From SAR202 cluster bacterium (GTDB lineage Bacteria > Chloroflexota > Dehalococcoidia > Lucifugimonadales > GCA-2719675), in the NCBI GenBank assembly GCA_009392295.1, contig VFGW01000008.1:62001-126000 (forward strand): a stretch of DNA of 64,000 nt, read 5' to 3'. The position numbers and the translations under genes were made by a program. The notes below the pieces were generated by a model. It worked only from the letters and a program-made list of their open reading frames with translations. It searched no databases and had not been told where the DNA came from. Shown here piece by piece: positions 17,145 to 26,036 of the stretch. Numbering within the stretch: the first letter of the stretch is position 1; each line of letters starts with the position of its first letter.

Positions 17145-18497
17145 ATGGTTTTGAGATATAAAGATGCTATAAAGTCTCTTTCGAGTTTGATTAATTTTGA
17201 ACGTTCCCTAACTGCTCCAAATCATTCCCAATTTCATATTGAAAGAATGACTTTATTAATGGATTTAGTTGGTAAAGAGTGTTTGGAAATTCCAACAATT
17301 CATGTAGCAGGTACCAATGGTAAAGGAAGTGTTTCTTCTATCATTGCATCAATTTTAAATCAAGAAGGCTATTTAACTGGATTATATACATCGCCTAGCT
17401 TGCATAAACCTACTGAGAGGATTAGGTTAGCTCAGAATATTATTTCTGAAGATGATTTTGCTGATATATTTTTTAATATTTTAGAATCGATTGAAAAAGT
17501 ACACGTAGATAAAAAATATGGAGAGATTTCTTACTTTGAAGCAATTACTGCTATGGCATTTTTATATTTTAAGAAAAAGAATGTTGATATTCAAATTATT
17601 GAAGTTGGACTTGGAGGTAGATTAGATGCAACGAATGTAGTTTTCCCTTCTGTTTCTGTGATAACTCCTATAGGCTTAGATCATGTTGGAACTTTGGGAG
17701 ATACAATTCAAAAAATTGCTTTTGAAAAATCTGGAATAATTAAGAAAGAAATTCCAGTTGTTGTTGCTCCACAAAATGAAGATGCATTTGAAGTAATTGC
17801 TAATATTTCAAAATCAAAAAACTCTGAAATTATTTCAGTAGAAAAAAATTATTCTTGGCGCAGAACACATTTTGATTTTTATGGACAAAAATTCATTTTA
17901 AAAAGATGTGACAAAACATTTGATTTATTTACCAATAATTTAGCGAGTTATCAAATGGAGAATATTGCTACAGCTATATCAGTGATTGACGTTATTAAAG
18001 ATCAAGGCATGAACGTATCTGATAAAAGCATCAAAAATGGAGTAGCAAAATTTGATTGGTCTGGCAGATTAGAAGTTTTACAAAAAGACACAAATATATT
18101 AATTGCTGATGGCTCACATAATGCTCATGGTATGGAGAAAACTTTAAAATCAATTAAAAAAGATTTCGATTTTGAAGAAATGATAGTTGTTTTAGGAGTT
18201 TTGAGAGGACACAATTTGCATGGAATATCAGAGCAATTCATTGGAATAAATTCAAAGTTTGTGGCTGTAAATTCACGTGAACCCAGGGCGTTACCTTCTA
18301 GTGATGTTTTTGAAATTTTGCAATCTCAAGGATTAAATTTAATCAGTTTCGAAGCAACTGTTTTTGAAGGTATACAAACTGCAAGGATTCATTCTTCAAA
18401 AAATTCATTAATATTGGTCACAGGCTCCCTGTCAGTTGCTGCTGAAGCAATTCAACATGTTAAACAAGTTGAATTTGAAATATATCCAGATATTTAA
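17145..18497 (+). CDS. folC: Folylpolyglutamate synthase / dihydrofolate synthase
   Basis: 450 residues. The Mur-ligase-like ATP-binding loop is HVAGTNGKGSVSS; the family motif YTSPSLHKPTERIR and the downstream LDHVGTLGDT are present, followed by the C-terminal Mur-ligase domain. It adds glutamate to dihydropteroate and to reduced folates. ATG start 36 bases after the acetyltransferase. No other folate gene is adjacent. Confidence 0.95.
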   Translation: MVLRYKDAIKSLSSLINFERSLTAPNHSQFHIERMTLLMDLVGKECLEIPTIHVAGTNGKGSVSSIIASILNQEGYLTGLYTSPSLHKPTERIRLAQNIISEDDFADIFFNILESIEKVHVDKKYGEISYFEAITAMAFLYFKKKNVDIQIIEVGLGGRLDATNVVFPSVSVITPIGLDHVGTLGDTIQKIAFEKSGIIKKEIPVVVAPQNEDAFEVIANISKSKNSEIISVEKNYSWRRTHFDFYGQKFILKRCDKTFDLFTNNLASYQMENIATAISVIDVIKDQGMNVSDKSIKNGVAKFDWSGRLEVLQKDTNILIADGSHNAHGMEKTLKSIKKDFDFEEMIVVLGVLRGHNLHGISEQFIGINSKFVAVNSREPRALPSSDVFEILQSQGLNLISFEATVFEGIQTARIHSSKNSLILVTGSLSVAAEAIQHVKQVEFEIYPDI

Positions 18498-18604
18498 TTG
18501 CTGAATTTATAGATTCCATATAATTTTTTTTCAAGTATAATAATATTTCTTTATATATGAATCATTAACTTTCAGAATTTAACAGGGTAATTTTTGAGGT
18601 TTAT

Positions 18605-19852
18605 ATGGATACAAAAAATAGAGTTGTTGTAACTGGTATGGGTGTTATTAGCCCTGTTGGAAACACGATAGATCAATTTTGGAAGTCTTTAATTAACGGG
18701 ATTTCTGGAATAGGCCCAATTACTTTGTGTGATCCGGCTCCATTTCCTTGTAAAATTGCAGGCGAGGTGAAAAATTTTGATACCTCTGATTATATGGATA
18801 TTAAAGATTCAAAAAGAATGGCTAGGTTTTCACAGTTAGCTGTTGCTGCTTCTAATTTGGCTATAGCTGATTCGGGAATTGATATTTCAGATGAAAATCC
18901 AGATGAAATTGGAGTTTTTGTTGGGAATGGAAATGGTGGTTTTCCAGATATTGAAGCAAATGCAAGACTTTTAGTTGATAAAGGTGCAATGAAAGTCAGT
19001 CCATTTTTTATTCCAATGATTTTGCCAAACATGGCTGCGGCAAATGTTAGTAGAATTTTTGGAATTAAAGGCTATACTTCTACTATTACTACAGCTTGTG
19101 CTGCAGGCACTCAAAGTATTGGAGAAGCTGCAGAAGTTTTAAAGAAGGGATATGCTAATGTGATTTTAGCAGGCGGATGTGAGGCTGGTATTAGCCAATT
19201 GGGATTAGGAGGATTTAGTACAATTAGAGCTTTAACTACTCAAAATGAACACCCTGAAACTGCAAGTAAACCTTTTGATGCAAATAGAGATGGATTTGTT
19301 CCTGCTGAAGGAGCTGCTATGTTAGTTTTAGAAACTGAAAAACATGCTATAGATCGAGGAGCAAAGATTTATGCTGAAATATTAGGTTATGGGGTTTCTT
19401 CAGATGCTTATCATTTAGTTCAGCCAGATAAAGATGGCGATGGAGCTTTTAGAGCAATAATGAATTCATTAAAAGACTCAAAAATAGAGAAAGGTGAAAT
19501 TGATTATATTAATGCACATGGAACCTCAACTCCAATGAATGATTTGTCTGAAACTTTAGCGATTAAAAAAACGTTTGGATCTTTGGCTTCAAAGATTCCT
19601 ATTAGTTCTACTAAGTCTATGATAGGTCACGTTTTAGGTGGTGCAGGTGCACTTGAAGCTGTTGCTTCTATTTTGAGTATAGTTAATGGTGTGATTCATC
19701 CTACAATTAATTACAAAACTCCGGATAGTCAATGTGATTTAGATTATGTTCCAAATAAATCTAGAGTAAAAAATATTCAAACGGTACTATCTAATAGTTT
19801 TGGTTTTGGTGGACAAAACGCTTGTTTGATACTTAGAAAGTTTGACAACTAA
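18605..19852 (+). CDS. fabF: 3-oxoacyl-[acyl-carrier-protein] synthase II
   Basis: 415 residues, typical KAS II. The catalytic triad is visible: Cys in TACAAGTQSIG, His in NAHGTSTPMND, and the second His in KSMIGHVLGGAGALEA. The opening RVVVTGMGVISPVG and the closing SNSFGFGGQNA are also characteristic. It elongates acyl-ACP chains with malonyl-ACP. The gene stands apart from other fab genes here and is followed 23 bases later by a lipoprotein gene with a strong AAGGAGG site. Confidence 0.95.
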   Translation: MDTKNRVVVTGMGVISPVGNTIDQFWKSLINGISGIGPITLCDPAPFPCKIAGEVKNFDTSDYMDIKDSKRMARFSQLAVAASNLAIADSGIDISDENPDEIGVFVGNGNGGFPDIEANARLLVDKGAMKVSPFFIPMILPNMAAANVSRIFGIKGYTSTITTACAAGTQSIGEAAEVLKKGYANVILAGGCEAGISQLGLGGFSTIRALTTQNEHPETASKPFDANRDGFVPAEGAAMLVLETEKHAIDRGAKIYAEILGYGVSSDAYHLVQPDKDGDGAFRAIMNSLKDSKIEKGEIDYINAHGTSTPMNDLSETLAIKKTFGSLASKIPISSTKSMIGHVLGGAGALEAVASILSIVNGVIHPTINYKTPDSQCDLDYVPNKSRVKNIQTVLSNSFGFGGQNACLILRKFDN

Positions 19853-19875
19853 TATAATTAAATAAGGAGGTTAAT

Positions 19876-20343
19876 GTGAAAAAAAATAGTTTGTTTTTAT
19901 TAATTTTTGGTTTTTCAATAATGATTTTATTATTAGCATGTTCTGCTGAATCTAAAATGCTCAAAGGTGAAATTGTGCAAGCTGTGGTTGTTAGTGCGCC
20001 TCAAGGTGCTTTTAATTCTAAGGAAAAAGAAGGACAAACCATAGAAAGAGAATTGCCTTCAGTTTTATGGGCATCTTTTCAATATGATATGTTAAACAAT
20101 AGGTATGTCGGTGGTTCTGGCGGGGCTCAGAGAGAAGAATTTTGCGTTGTTTCTGGTAATGGAAATGGACTAGATATTGGAACAGAAGTGTATATTGTTG
20201 ATGAAGCTAGATGTTTATGGGTACTTCATCAAGTTGATGATGAAAACTCTAATCGATATAACATTAGTATTACCAAAGTTAGGTCTGTAGAGACAGGTAA
20301 AGAAGGATGGACTTGGAGTAAATCGGTTAAAATAGTAGATTAG
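19876..20343 (+). CDS. Predicted lipoprotein, function unknown
   Basis: 155 residues. Two Lys after the start, a hydrophobic stretch from residue 5 to 20, and the lipobox LLAC (Cys22) show export and lipidation by signal peptidase II. The mature part is mostly beta-like, with two further Cys (in EEFCVV and EARCLW) that could form a disulfide. No family recognised. GTG start with AAGGAGG seven bases upstream. It converges with the ABC permease gene, the stop codons being five bases apart. Confidence 0.8.
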   Translation: MKKNSLFLLIFGFSIMILLLACSAESKMLKGEIVQAVVVSAPQGAFNSKEKEGQTIERELPSVLWASFQYDMLNNRYVGGSGGAQREEFCVVSGNGNGLDIGTEVYIVDEARCLWVLHQVDDENSNRYNISITKVRSVETGKEGWTWSKSVKIVD

Positions 20344-20348
20344 TTTTT

Positions 20349-21167
20349 CTATTCTTCCTTTGAAAACATCCATGTTGCCGTAATCATTAATATTATTCCT
20401 ATGGTTGCTAGTATTGCAATATTTTCCCAAATTGTGGTTATGTGTCCAAAAATTTCTATACCAATAGGTTGAACATTTTTGTCGTTAGGGTTTATGACAT
20501 TTATGTTATTGAAAAATATTTGACGAAGGGCATTTACTCCATATGTCATTGGATTGAATTTAGATAGAGTTTGTATTATTTGTGGAGTTGAATTTAAAGG
20601 AAAGAATACTCCGGACAGAAAAATAATTGGAAAGAATACAAAATTCATGACTCCTTGGAATCCTTGTTGAGATCTCATTCTTGAAGCAATAACAAATCCA
20701 ACTCCGGATAGAGTGATAGAAATCAGAAGAATCATGGGTATTAATTTAAGCACAAGAATAGGGGTGATATTTATTCCAATAAGAGGAGCAAATATCAATA
20801 ATATTAATCCTCGAATTGAAGCAGTTAAAGCTCCGCCTACTGCTTTTCCTAATATAATTCCAGTTCTACTTAATGGTGCTATTAGTAATTCTTTCAAGAA
20901 TCCAAATTCCCTGTCCCAAACTATTGATAATGCTGAAAAAAGGGATCCTAGAACTACTGTCATGGCTAAAATGCCTGGGAACATAAATTGAATAAAATCA
21001 ACTCCTGGGGAAATTTCTCCTATTAGACGATTAAACCCTGCACCAAAAACTACTAGAAACATTATTGGCATCAAGAATGCAGAAATCAGCCTTGAACGTT
21101 CTCTAATAAATCTTAATATTTCTCTGTAAGCTACAACATATATACTGCGGAAGAATTCTTTTATCAT
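20349..21167 (-). CDS. ABC-2 type transporter permease
   Basis: 272 residues with about six hydrophobic segments. The N terminus (AYREILRFIRERSRLISAFL) and the conserved C-terminal region (FNPMTYGVNALRQ) are typical of the ABC-2/DrrB drug and polysaccharide exporter permeases. It shares one base with the upstream ATPase gene, so the two form one exporter. Cargo unknown. Confidence 0.92.
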   Translation of the reverse strand: MIKEFFRSIYVVAYREILRFIRERSRLISAFLMPIMFLVVFGAGFNRLIGEISPGVDFIQFMFPGILAMTVVLGSLFSALSIVWDREFGFLKELLIAPLSRTGIILGKAVGGALTASIRGLILLIFAPLIGINITPILVLKLIPMILLISITLSGVGFVIASRMRSQQGFQGVMNFVFFPIIFLSGVFFPLNSTPQIIQTLSKFNPMTYGVNALRQIFFNNINVINPNDKNVQPIGIEIFGHITTIWENIAILATIGIILMITATWMFSKEE

Positions 21168-22147
21168 TATCTGTTTCCTCCCATTCCTCGCCTGTTTCGC
21201 CAGGATCTCATTTGCTCAGTTGAATTTTGATTTTGTTCACGGATTGCTTTACCTGTTAATGAAATAAAAACATCATCAAGGGTAGGCCTTCTAAGTTCTA
21301 CAGAATGAATTTTTTGTTTAAAATTTTGGACAAAATTTGGAAGAAATTCACCTCCATTTTGAACTTGAAATGAGATATTGTTGTCTCTGATGGTAGGGCT
21401 TAATTTTAGTGATTGAATTTCTTTTTTAGCTTCAGGAATGTTTTCAGCTGTTATTTGTATTGTATCTCCACCAAGATCAACCTTTAGGCCTTCTGGAGTA
21501 TTTAGTGCGATTATTTTCCCGTGGTCAATTATTGCAATTCTGTTGCAGTTTTCAGCTTCATCCATGTAATGAGTCGTCATGAATATTGTTATTTTATCTT
21601 TCAATCGAATTTCATTAATATGTTCCCAAATTTTTCGACGTGTTTGTGGATCTAGGCCTAATGTGGGTTCGTCTAAGAATAAAACTTTTGGTAAATGGAG
21701 TAGCCCTCTTGCTATTTCAAGTCTTCGTTTCATACCACCAGAGTAACTTCTGACATTTTCCTTGCGACGATCCCAAAGATCCATCATTTTAAGTAAATTT
21801 TCTGTGCGTTGAATTATTAGATTTTTAGGCATGTTGTATGCGTATCCATGAAATTTAATATTTTCTTCAGCTGTTAAATAGTCATCAAGCGTTGTGTCTT
21901 GAAAAACTAATCCTATTCGTTTCCTGATTTCACTTTGATTTTTCGAGATTTCAAGATTATCTAAATATGCCTCTCCTGATGATTGTTTAAGTAGGGTGCA
22001 GAGGACATTGATTGTAGTTGTTTTGCCTGCTCCATTTGGACCTAAAAATCCAAAAATCTCCCCCTTTTTTACAGAAAAAGATATGCCCTTTACTGCTTCT
22101 GTTTTTTTATAATTTTTATGTAAGTTTTTTACTCGAATTATTTCCAT
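21167..22147 (-). CDS. ABC-2 type exporter ATPase (DrrA-like)
   Basis: 326 residues. Walker A GPNGAGKTTT, Q-loop FQDTTLDD, signature YSGGMKRRLEIARGL, Walker B VLFLDEPTLGLDPQ and the switch His in TTHYMDEAE are all intact. The C-terminal 100 residues, including the LRRPTLDDVFISLTGK motif, are those of the DrrA/daunorubicin-resistance class. A short basic Gly/Arg-rich tail ends the protein. It is paired with the downstream permease. Confidence 0.94.
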   Translation of the reverse strand: MEIIRVKNLHKNYKKTEAVKGISFSVKKGEIFGFLGPNGAGKTTTINVLCTLLKQSSGEAYLDNLEISKNQSEIRKRIGLVFQDTTLDDYLTAEENIKFHGYAYNMPKNLIIQRTENLLKMMDLWDRRKENVRSYSGGMKRRLEIARGLLHLPKVLFLDEPTLGLDPQTRRKIWEHINEIRLKDKITIFMTTHYMDEAENCNRIAIIDHGKIIALNTPEGLKVDLGGDTIQITAENIPEAKKEIQSLKLSPTIRDNNISFQVQNGGEFLPNFVQNFKQKIHSVELRRPTLDDVFISLTGKAIREQNQNSTEQMRSWRNRRGMGGNR

Positions 22148-22235
22148 AATTTTAAATTTCTATTTTTAATTTTTTGATAGTAAAAATATCTAAAACTAAT
22201 TCAATTGACGGAGGAAATTTGATTAGGATAGACGT

Positions 22236-22433
22236 CTATCCGCAGTTGTTGCATCGTATATTTTTTGAAGAAAATATTTCTTCTGTATTAGCTTCTAATA
22301 TAGCATAATCTAACAATATACGAGTTGCTTTAGATATATCATTAAGTTCATATTGTTTGGTTATATCCTGTAACCAAGAGAGCTGATTACTTTCAATATT
22401 AATAGATATAGGAGTTTTATTTTTTTTTGGCAA
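22236..22433 (-). CDS. Small ribbon-helix-helix-like protein with CxxC tail
   Basis: 65 residues. Residues 8-47 look like a ribbon-helix-helix DNA-binding unit: a short strand (ISINIE), a helix (QLSWLQDITKQY) and a second helix (SKATRILLDYAI). The protein ends in CNNCG (C61, C64), a possible metal-binding or redox half-site. TTG start with AAAGGAG eight bases upstream, which supports it as a real gene. It lies 88 bases upstream of the ABC exporter and 37 bases downstream of aroG, all on the same strand; regulation of the exporter is a guess. Confidence 0.6.
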   Translation of the reverse strand: MPKKNKTPISINIESNQLSWLQDITKQYELNDISKATRILLDYAILEANTEEIFSSKNIRCNNCG

Positions 22434-22470
22434 TTTTTACTCCTTTGTAGTGTTGAATATAATCTAGAGG

Positions 22471-23514
22471 TTATATTTTTGAAAAAGCGTTTTTAAGTAA
22501 TTGTTCTGTTGAATCCCAGCCTAGGCATGAATCTGTTATTGAAACCCCATAATCTAGTTTGTGAGGATTTTCTTCATCTAGATTTTGGCTTCCAGAATTT
22601 AGATGGCCTTCAAGCATTACACCAATAATATTCGAATTTCCTTTAAGTCTTTGTTGGAAAACTGATTCAAATACTTTTGGTTCATTTCTATAGTCTTTGC
22701 CTGAGTTTGCATGAGAACAATCGATAATCAAGTTATTATTTACGTTTGCTTTTTCTAATAGTTCTATAGATTTTTTGACAGAATCGGTATCATAATTTGG
22801 TCCTGATGCTCCACCTCTTAAAACTAGATGTGAGTTTGGATTGCCCTTTGTCAGTATCATTGAGGCTTTTCCGTCAGAATCTACGCCCAAAAATCCATGT
22901 TTTGAGTTTGAGGATACAATTGCATCAACTGCAAGTTGAACACTTCCGCCAGTTCCGTTTTTAAATCCTACGGGCATGCTTAACCCACTTGCCATTTGTC
23001 GATGTGTTTGGCTTTCTGCAGTTCTAGCTCCAATTGCCGCCCATGAAATAAAGTCAGCGATATATTGGGGAGTGATAGGGTCTACAAATTCCGTAGCACA
23101 TAGAAGGCCTAAATCCGATACATCTTTAAGGAATGCTCTAGCTTTTAAGAGACCAGATTCAATGTCAAAACTTCCATTTAAATCGGGATCGTATATCATT
23201 CCTTTCCAGCCTACTGTGGTTCTAGGTTTTTCGAAATAAACTCTCATAACCACAACCATTTTTGAAGATAACTCATCAGATAATATTTTCAATTTTTTCG
23301 CATATTCCATACCAGCTTTAATATCATGTATTGAGCATGGGCCAACAATTACAAGGAAGCGATTGTCGGACCCATTCAAAATATTGTTTAACGTTTCACG
23401 TCCTTTACGAACAAGCGATATTGTTTCATCATTTATTGATACGCGTTGATTATATTCACTTGGCGAAGGTAAAGTTTGAATGTTGTTGATATTGATGTTA
23501 CTTAATTGTTCCAT
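22471..23514 (-). CDS. aroG: 3-deoxy-7-phosphoheptulonate (DAHP) synthase, class I
   Basis: 347 residues, the length of the E. coli AroF/G/H type. VGPCSIHD, RVYFEKPRTTVGWKG, and the metal- and phosphate-binding LRGGASGPNYD, DCSHANSGK and MLEGHLNSG segments are intact. It joins phosphoenolpyruvate and erythrose 4-phosphate at the entry to the shikimate pathway. Which aromatic amino acid inhibits it cannot be judged, so the symbol is approximate. Same strand as aroH and trpA upstream. Confidence 0.94.
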   Translation of the reverse strand: MEQLSNININNIQTLPSPSEYNQRVSINDETISLVRKGRETLNNILNGSDNRFLVIVGPCSIHDIKAGMEYAKKLKILSDELSSKMVVVMRVYFEKPRTTVGWKGMIYDPDLNGSFDIESGLLKARAFLKDVSDLGLLCATEFVDPITPQYIADFISWAAIGARTAESQTHRQMASGLSMPVGFKNGTGGSVQLAVDAIVSSNSKHGFLGVDSDGKASMILTKGNPNSHLVLRGGASGPNYDTDSVKKSIELLEKANVNNNLIIDCSHANSGKDYRNEPKVFESVFQQRLKGNSNIIGVMLEGHLNSGSQNLDEENPHKLDYGVSITDSCLGWDSTEQLLKNAFSKI

Positions 23515-23636
23515 ATGTAATTAACATGACTTCTTTTTTTGTTTGGTAGTTTGAATATATCAATCGCTATAAATTTAGTCAACGAATATTAGGGTCAACT
23601 GTTAGGAAGAAATTATTATAGGGAATTTAAAAATTA

Positions 23637-24002
23637 TTAATTTTCCCGTAGATGTTTTGCATCTTTAAGGTATTGAAATTTTTTTGACAATTCTTCTTGA
23701 GATTTGTCGGAGTTGATTAGTAATAAAACTCGTATGCAAAATTTTAGATCTGAAGAAATTGGTGCCTGGTAAACATCTAACAATGGAACAAAATCCCAGT
23801 TTAGTTTCTTTCTTGCTACTGTTGCTGGATTATATTCAGTAATATCCTGCGAAATAGTAAAGATTGCGGCAGCAATATCTTCTTTTTTGATATTATTTGC
23901 ATTAATACAGGATTGAAGTAGTTCCAATGTAGCTTCTTCAATTTCGGATTTGGAATTTCCGTTTGAAGTTGTAGCTCCTCGTATTCCTCTTAATTGGTTC
24001 AT
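23637..24002 (-). CDS. aroH: Chorismate mutase, AroH type, with altered active-site residues
   Basis: 121 residues, the trimeric monofunctional AroH family. RGIRGATT (the Arg7 loop) and CIRVLLLIN (the Arg90 equivalent, R91) are conserved. Compared with B. subtilis AroH, the Glu78 position is Gln79 and the Cys75 position is Asp76. Since Glu78 is a catalytic residue in that enzyme, Asp76 may supply the carboxylate instead (inference). The enzyme would turn chorismate into prephenate. It sits between aroG and trpA on the same strand, so these aromatic genes are probably coordinated. Confidence 0.88.
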   Translation of the reverse strand: MNQLRGIRGATTSNGNSKSEIEEATLELLQSCINANNIKKEDIAAAIFTISQDITEYNPATVARKKLNWDFVPLLDVYQAPISSDLKFCIRVLLLINSDKSQEELSKKFQYLKDAKHLREN

Positions 24003-24074
24003 AAACTATTCATCGGTAATTTTATTTATTTTGTTTTTTTATATAAGGGCATGTTCATTATAACAGGTTCAAAT

Positions 24075-24878
24075 TTAGATGTTTTTTGAGGGTTTTAAGG
24101 ATTTCATAAATTGTACAGCTTTTTTAACTGCTTGGTCGTTAGGACTTTCCATAATGGAATTTAATAAACTACTACCAACGATAACTCCATCAGCAAATTT
24201 ACTAATTTGTTCGACTTGTTCAGGGGTTGAAATTCCAAAACCAATCAGTATTGGCAGGTTAGTTTTTTCTCTGATTTTATTTACAAATAATTTTAAATTA
24301 TCATAATCTAATTTTTTTCTGGCACCAGTAACCCCTTTCACGCTAACGCAATAAATAAATCCATCAGCTTTTTCACAGATTCTATCAATTCTTTCAGGTG
24401 TACTAGTTGGGGCTATCAATGGAATTAAATGAATATCATATTGCTTGCAAATCATTCTTAATTCACTAGATTCTTCTATGGGTAAATCAGGTATTATAAT
24501 GCCATCGACTTTTGAACAAGCTGCTTTTTGAACAAACTTTTGAAGACCGTATTTCAAAATCGGATTGAAATATCCCATTAAAATAATTCCTGCTTGTGAA
24601 TTGGATTTTCTTACTATTGTTGCTGCTTCTAAACATGAATCAATACCGATACCTTGAGATAGTGCTATTTGACTAGTTTTTTGAATTGTTGGGCCTTCTG
24701 CAATTGGGTCACTGAAAGGCATCCCAAGCTCAATTAAGTCTACTTGATTATTAAGGAGAGTTGAAGCTATTTCTATAGATTGATTTTTGTTTGGAAACCC
24801 AACCGTTATAAAAGAAGAAATAACCATTTCAGAAGATTGTTTCGATTTTTGAATTATTTGGTCGATTCTATTTGTCAA
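24075..24878 (-). CDS. trpA: Tryptophan synthase alpha subunit
   Basis: 267 residues, normal length. The catalytic Glu is in DLIELGMPFSDPIAEG together with the Asp that contacts the indole; the phosphate-binding GFGISTPEQ and VIVGSSLL segments close the TIM barrel. It splits indole-3-glycerol phosphate and passes indole to TrpB. TrpB is not in the window. TTG start with AAGGAT upstream. Upstream is a divergent small gene, so trpA is probably first in the trpA-aroH-aroG unit. Confidence 0.94.
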   Translation of the reverse strand: MTNRIDQIIQKSKQSSEMVISSFITVGFPNKNQSIEIASTLLNNQVDLIELGMPFSDPIAEGPTIQKTSQIALSQGIGIDSCLEAATIVRKSNSQAGIILMGYFNPILKYGLQKFVQKAACSKVDGIIIPDLPIEESSELRMICKQYDIHLIPLIAPTSTPERIDRICEKADGFIYCVSVKGVTGARKKLDYDNLKLFVNKIREKTNLPILIGFGISTPEQVEQISKFADGVIVGSSLLNSIMESPNDQAVKKAVQFMKSLKPSKNI

Positions 24879-25024
24879 AATTTTAGCATCCTTAATTTAC
24901 TACTATGTTATCAAATTTACTGATTTATATGTGTATTTCAAAATTGGTTTTATTACTTTTAATGATATGTTAAATTTAGTCTACATTAAAATAATCAAAA
25001 ATCAGTTAAAAGAATGGAATAAAA

Positions 25025-25279
25025 ATGAATGAATCTTCTTTTTCAATAGAACATGGCGATCAATCTAAAAAGTTTAAATTGAAATGCGATCATCGTGGGG
25101 GAATTTTATATATTATTCCAAGTGAAGCTTCTTGGGTTTGTGATGACACGTCATTTCACGCACATGCTATTGAGGGATTTTTTAGTGATTTATTAAAAAT
25201 TTCTGACCCACAAATAGAAAATTTATTCAATAAATGGGGTCTGTTTTATAGATCTAAGAAATTTGAATCAAAAGAATAA
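25025..25279 (+). CDS. Hypothetical 84-residue protein
   Basis: No family recognised. The protein is soluble, with two Cys (in KLKCDHRGG and SWVCDD) and three His, so metal or redox binding is conceivable. The first half looks strand-rich and the second helical (ISDPQIENLFNKWGL). ATG start; the upstream GGAATAAAA is a modest ribosome site. It lies between trpA and the convergent GT2 gene, with one base before the GT2 stop. Confidence 0.6.
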   Translation: MNESSFSIEHGDQSKKFKLKCDHRGGILYIIPSEASWVCDDTSFHAHAIEGFFSDLLKISDPQIENLFNKWGLFYRSKKFESKE

Positions 25280-25280
25280 T

Positions 25281-26036
25281 TTATTTTTGGTCAGAATAGT
25301 TTTTATGTGAAATTCTAATTTTAAATACATCTATTAGCATTTTCAATGAATCTTTTATTGAACTAACTTGACTTTGTTCTTTGTGTTCCCATGTGATTGG
25401 TAATTCATTAATTTTAATACCTAATTTGTTAGCCAAGAATAATATTTCAACGTCAAAAGAAAAACCTTTCAACTGTTGCAAATGGAATAATTTTTCTGCT
25501 GCATCTTTTGTGAAGCATTTGAATCCACATTGAGTGTCTTTATAGGGTATTGGTAGTATACTTCGAACAATTATGTTGAAAACTTTTGATCTTATTTGTC
25601 TAAAAATTGATTCTCCATGTCTTTGAGAATTTTGTTGGGTTCTAGATCCTATGATGATTTCTGATTTAGAATTAAAATTATTTATAAAATTTTGTAGATT
25701 GTGAATTGGCATAGACAGATCCGCATCGCACATAAATTTCAGGAGACCTGTTGATGCCAACATGCCATTTTTTATAGCCCAACCTTTACCTTCATGAGTA
25801 AGTTCTATAATTTTAATGTTTTTATTATTTGTGGTTTTTTGATTTTTTTTTGCGATCATTAATGTCTTATCAGTACTGCCATCGTCCACTATTAGTAGTT
25901 CCCATGTGTAAGTTTGTTTGTTTAAATAAGAAACAATTTCTGACATAGTTTGGGCAACAATTTTTTCTTCATTGAAGACAGGAACGATCACCGAAATGAA
26001 AATTCCTTTATGTTTTTTAGGATACGATTGATTCAA
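25281..26036 (-). CDS. Family 2 glycosyltransferase (polyprenyl-phosphate glycosyltransferase-like)
   Basis: 251 residues. A GT-A fold is indicated by SVIVPVFNEEKIV, the DDGSTDKT nucleotide-sugar motif, and DADLSMP in the DxD position. The sequence GSRTQQNSQRHGES and CGFKCFTKDAAEKLF resemble ALG5-like dolichyl-phosphate glucosyltransferases. No C-terminal membrane helices are present. TTG start overlaps the ruvB stop by four bases (TTGA), so the two are co-translated although functionally unrelated. Confidence 0.9.
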   Translation of the reverse strand: MNQSYPKKHKGIFISVIVPVFNEEKIVAQTMSEIVSYLNKQTYTWELLIVDDGSTDKTLMIAKKNQKTTNNKNIKIIELTHEGKGWAIKNGMLASTGLLKFMCDADLSMPIHNLQNFINNFNSKSEIIIGSRTQQNSQRHGESIFRQIRSKVFNIIVRSILPIPYKDTQCGFKCFTKDAAEKLFHLQQLKGFSFDVEILFLANKLGIKINELPITWEHKEQSQVSSIKDSLKMLIDVFKIRISHKNYSDQK

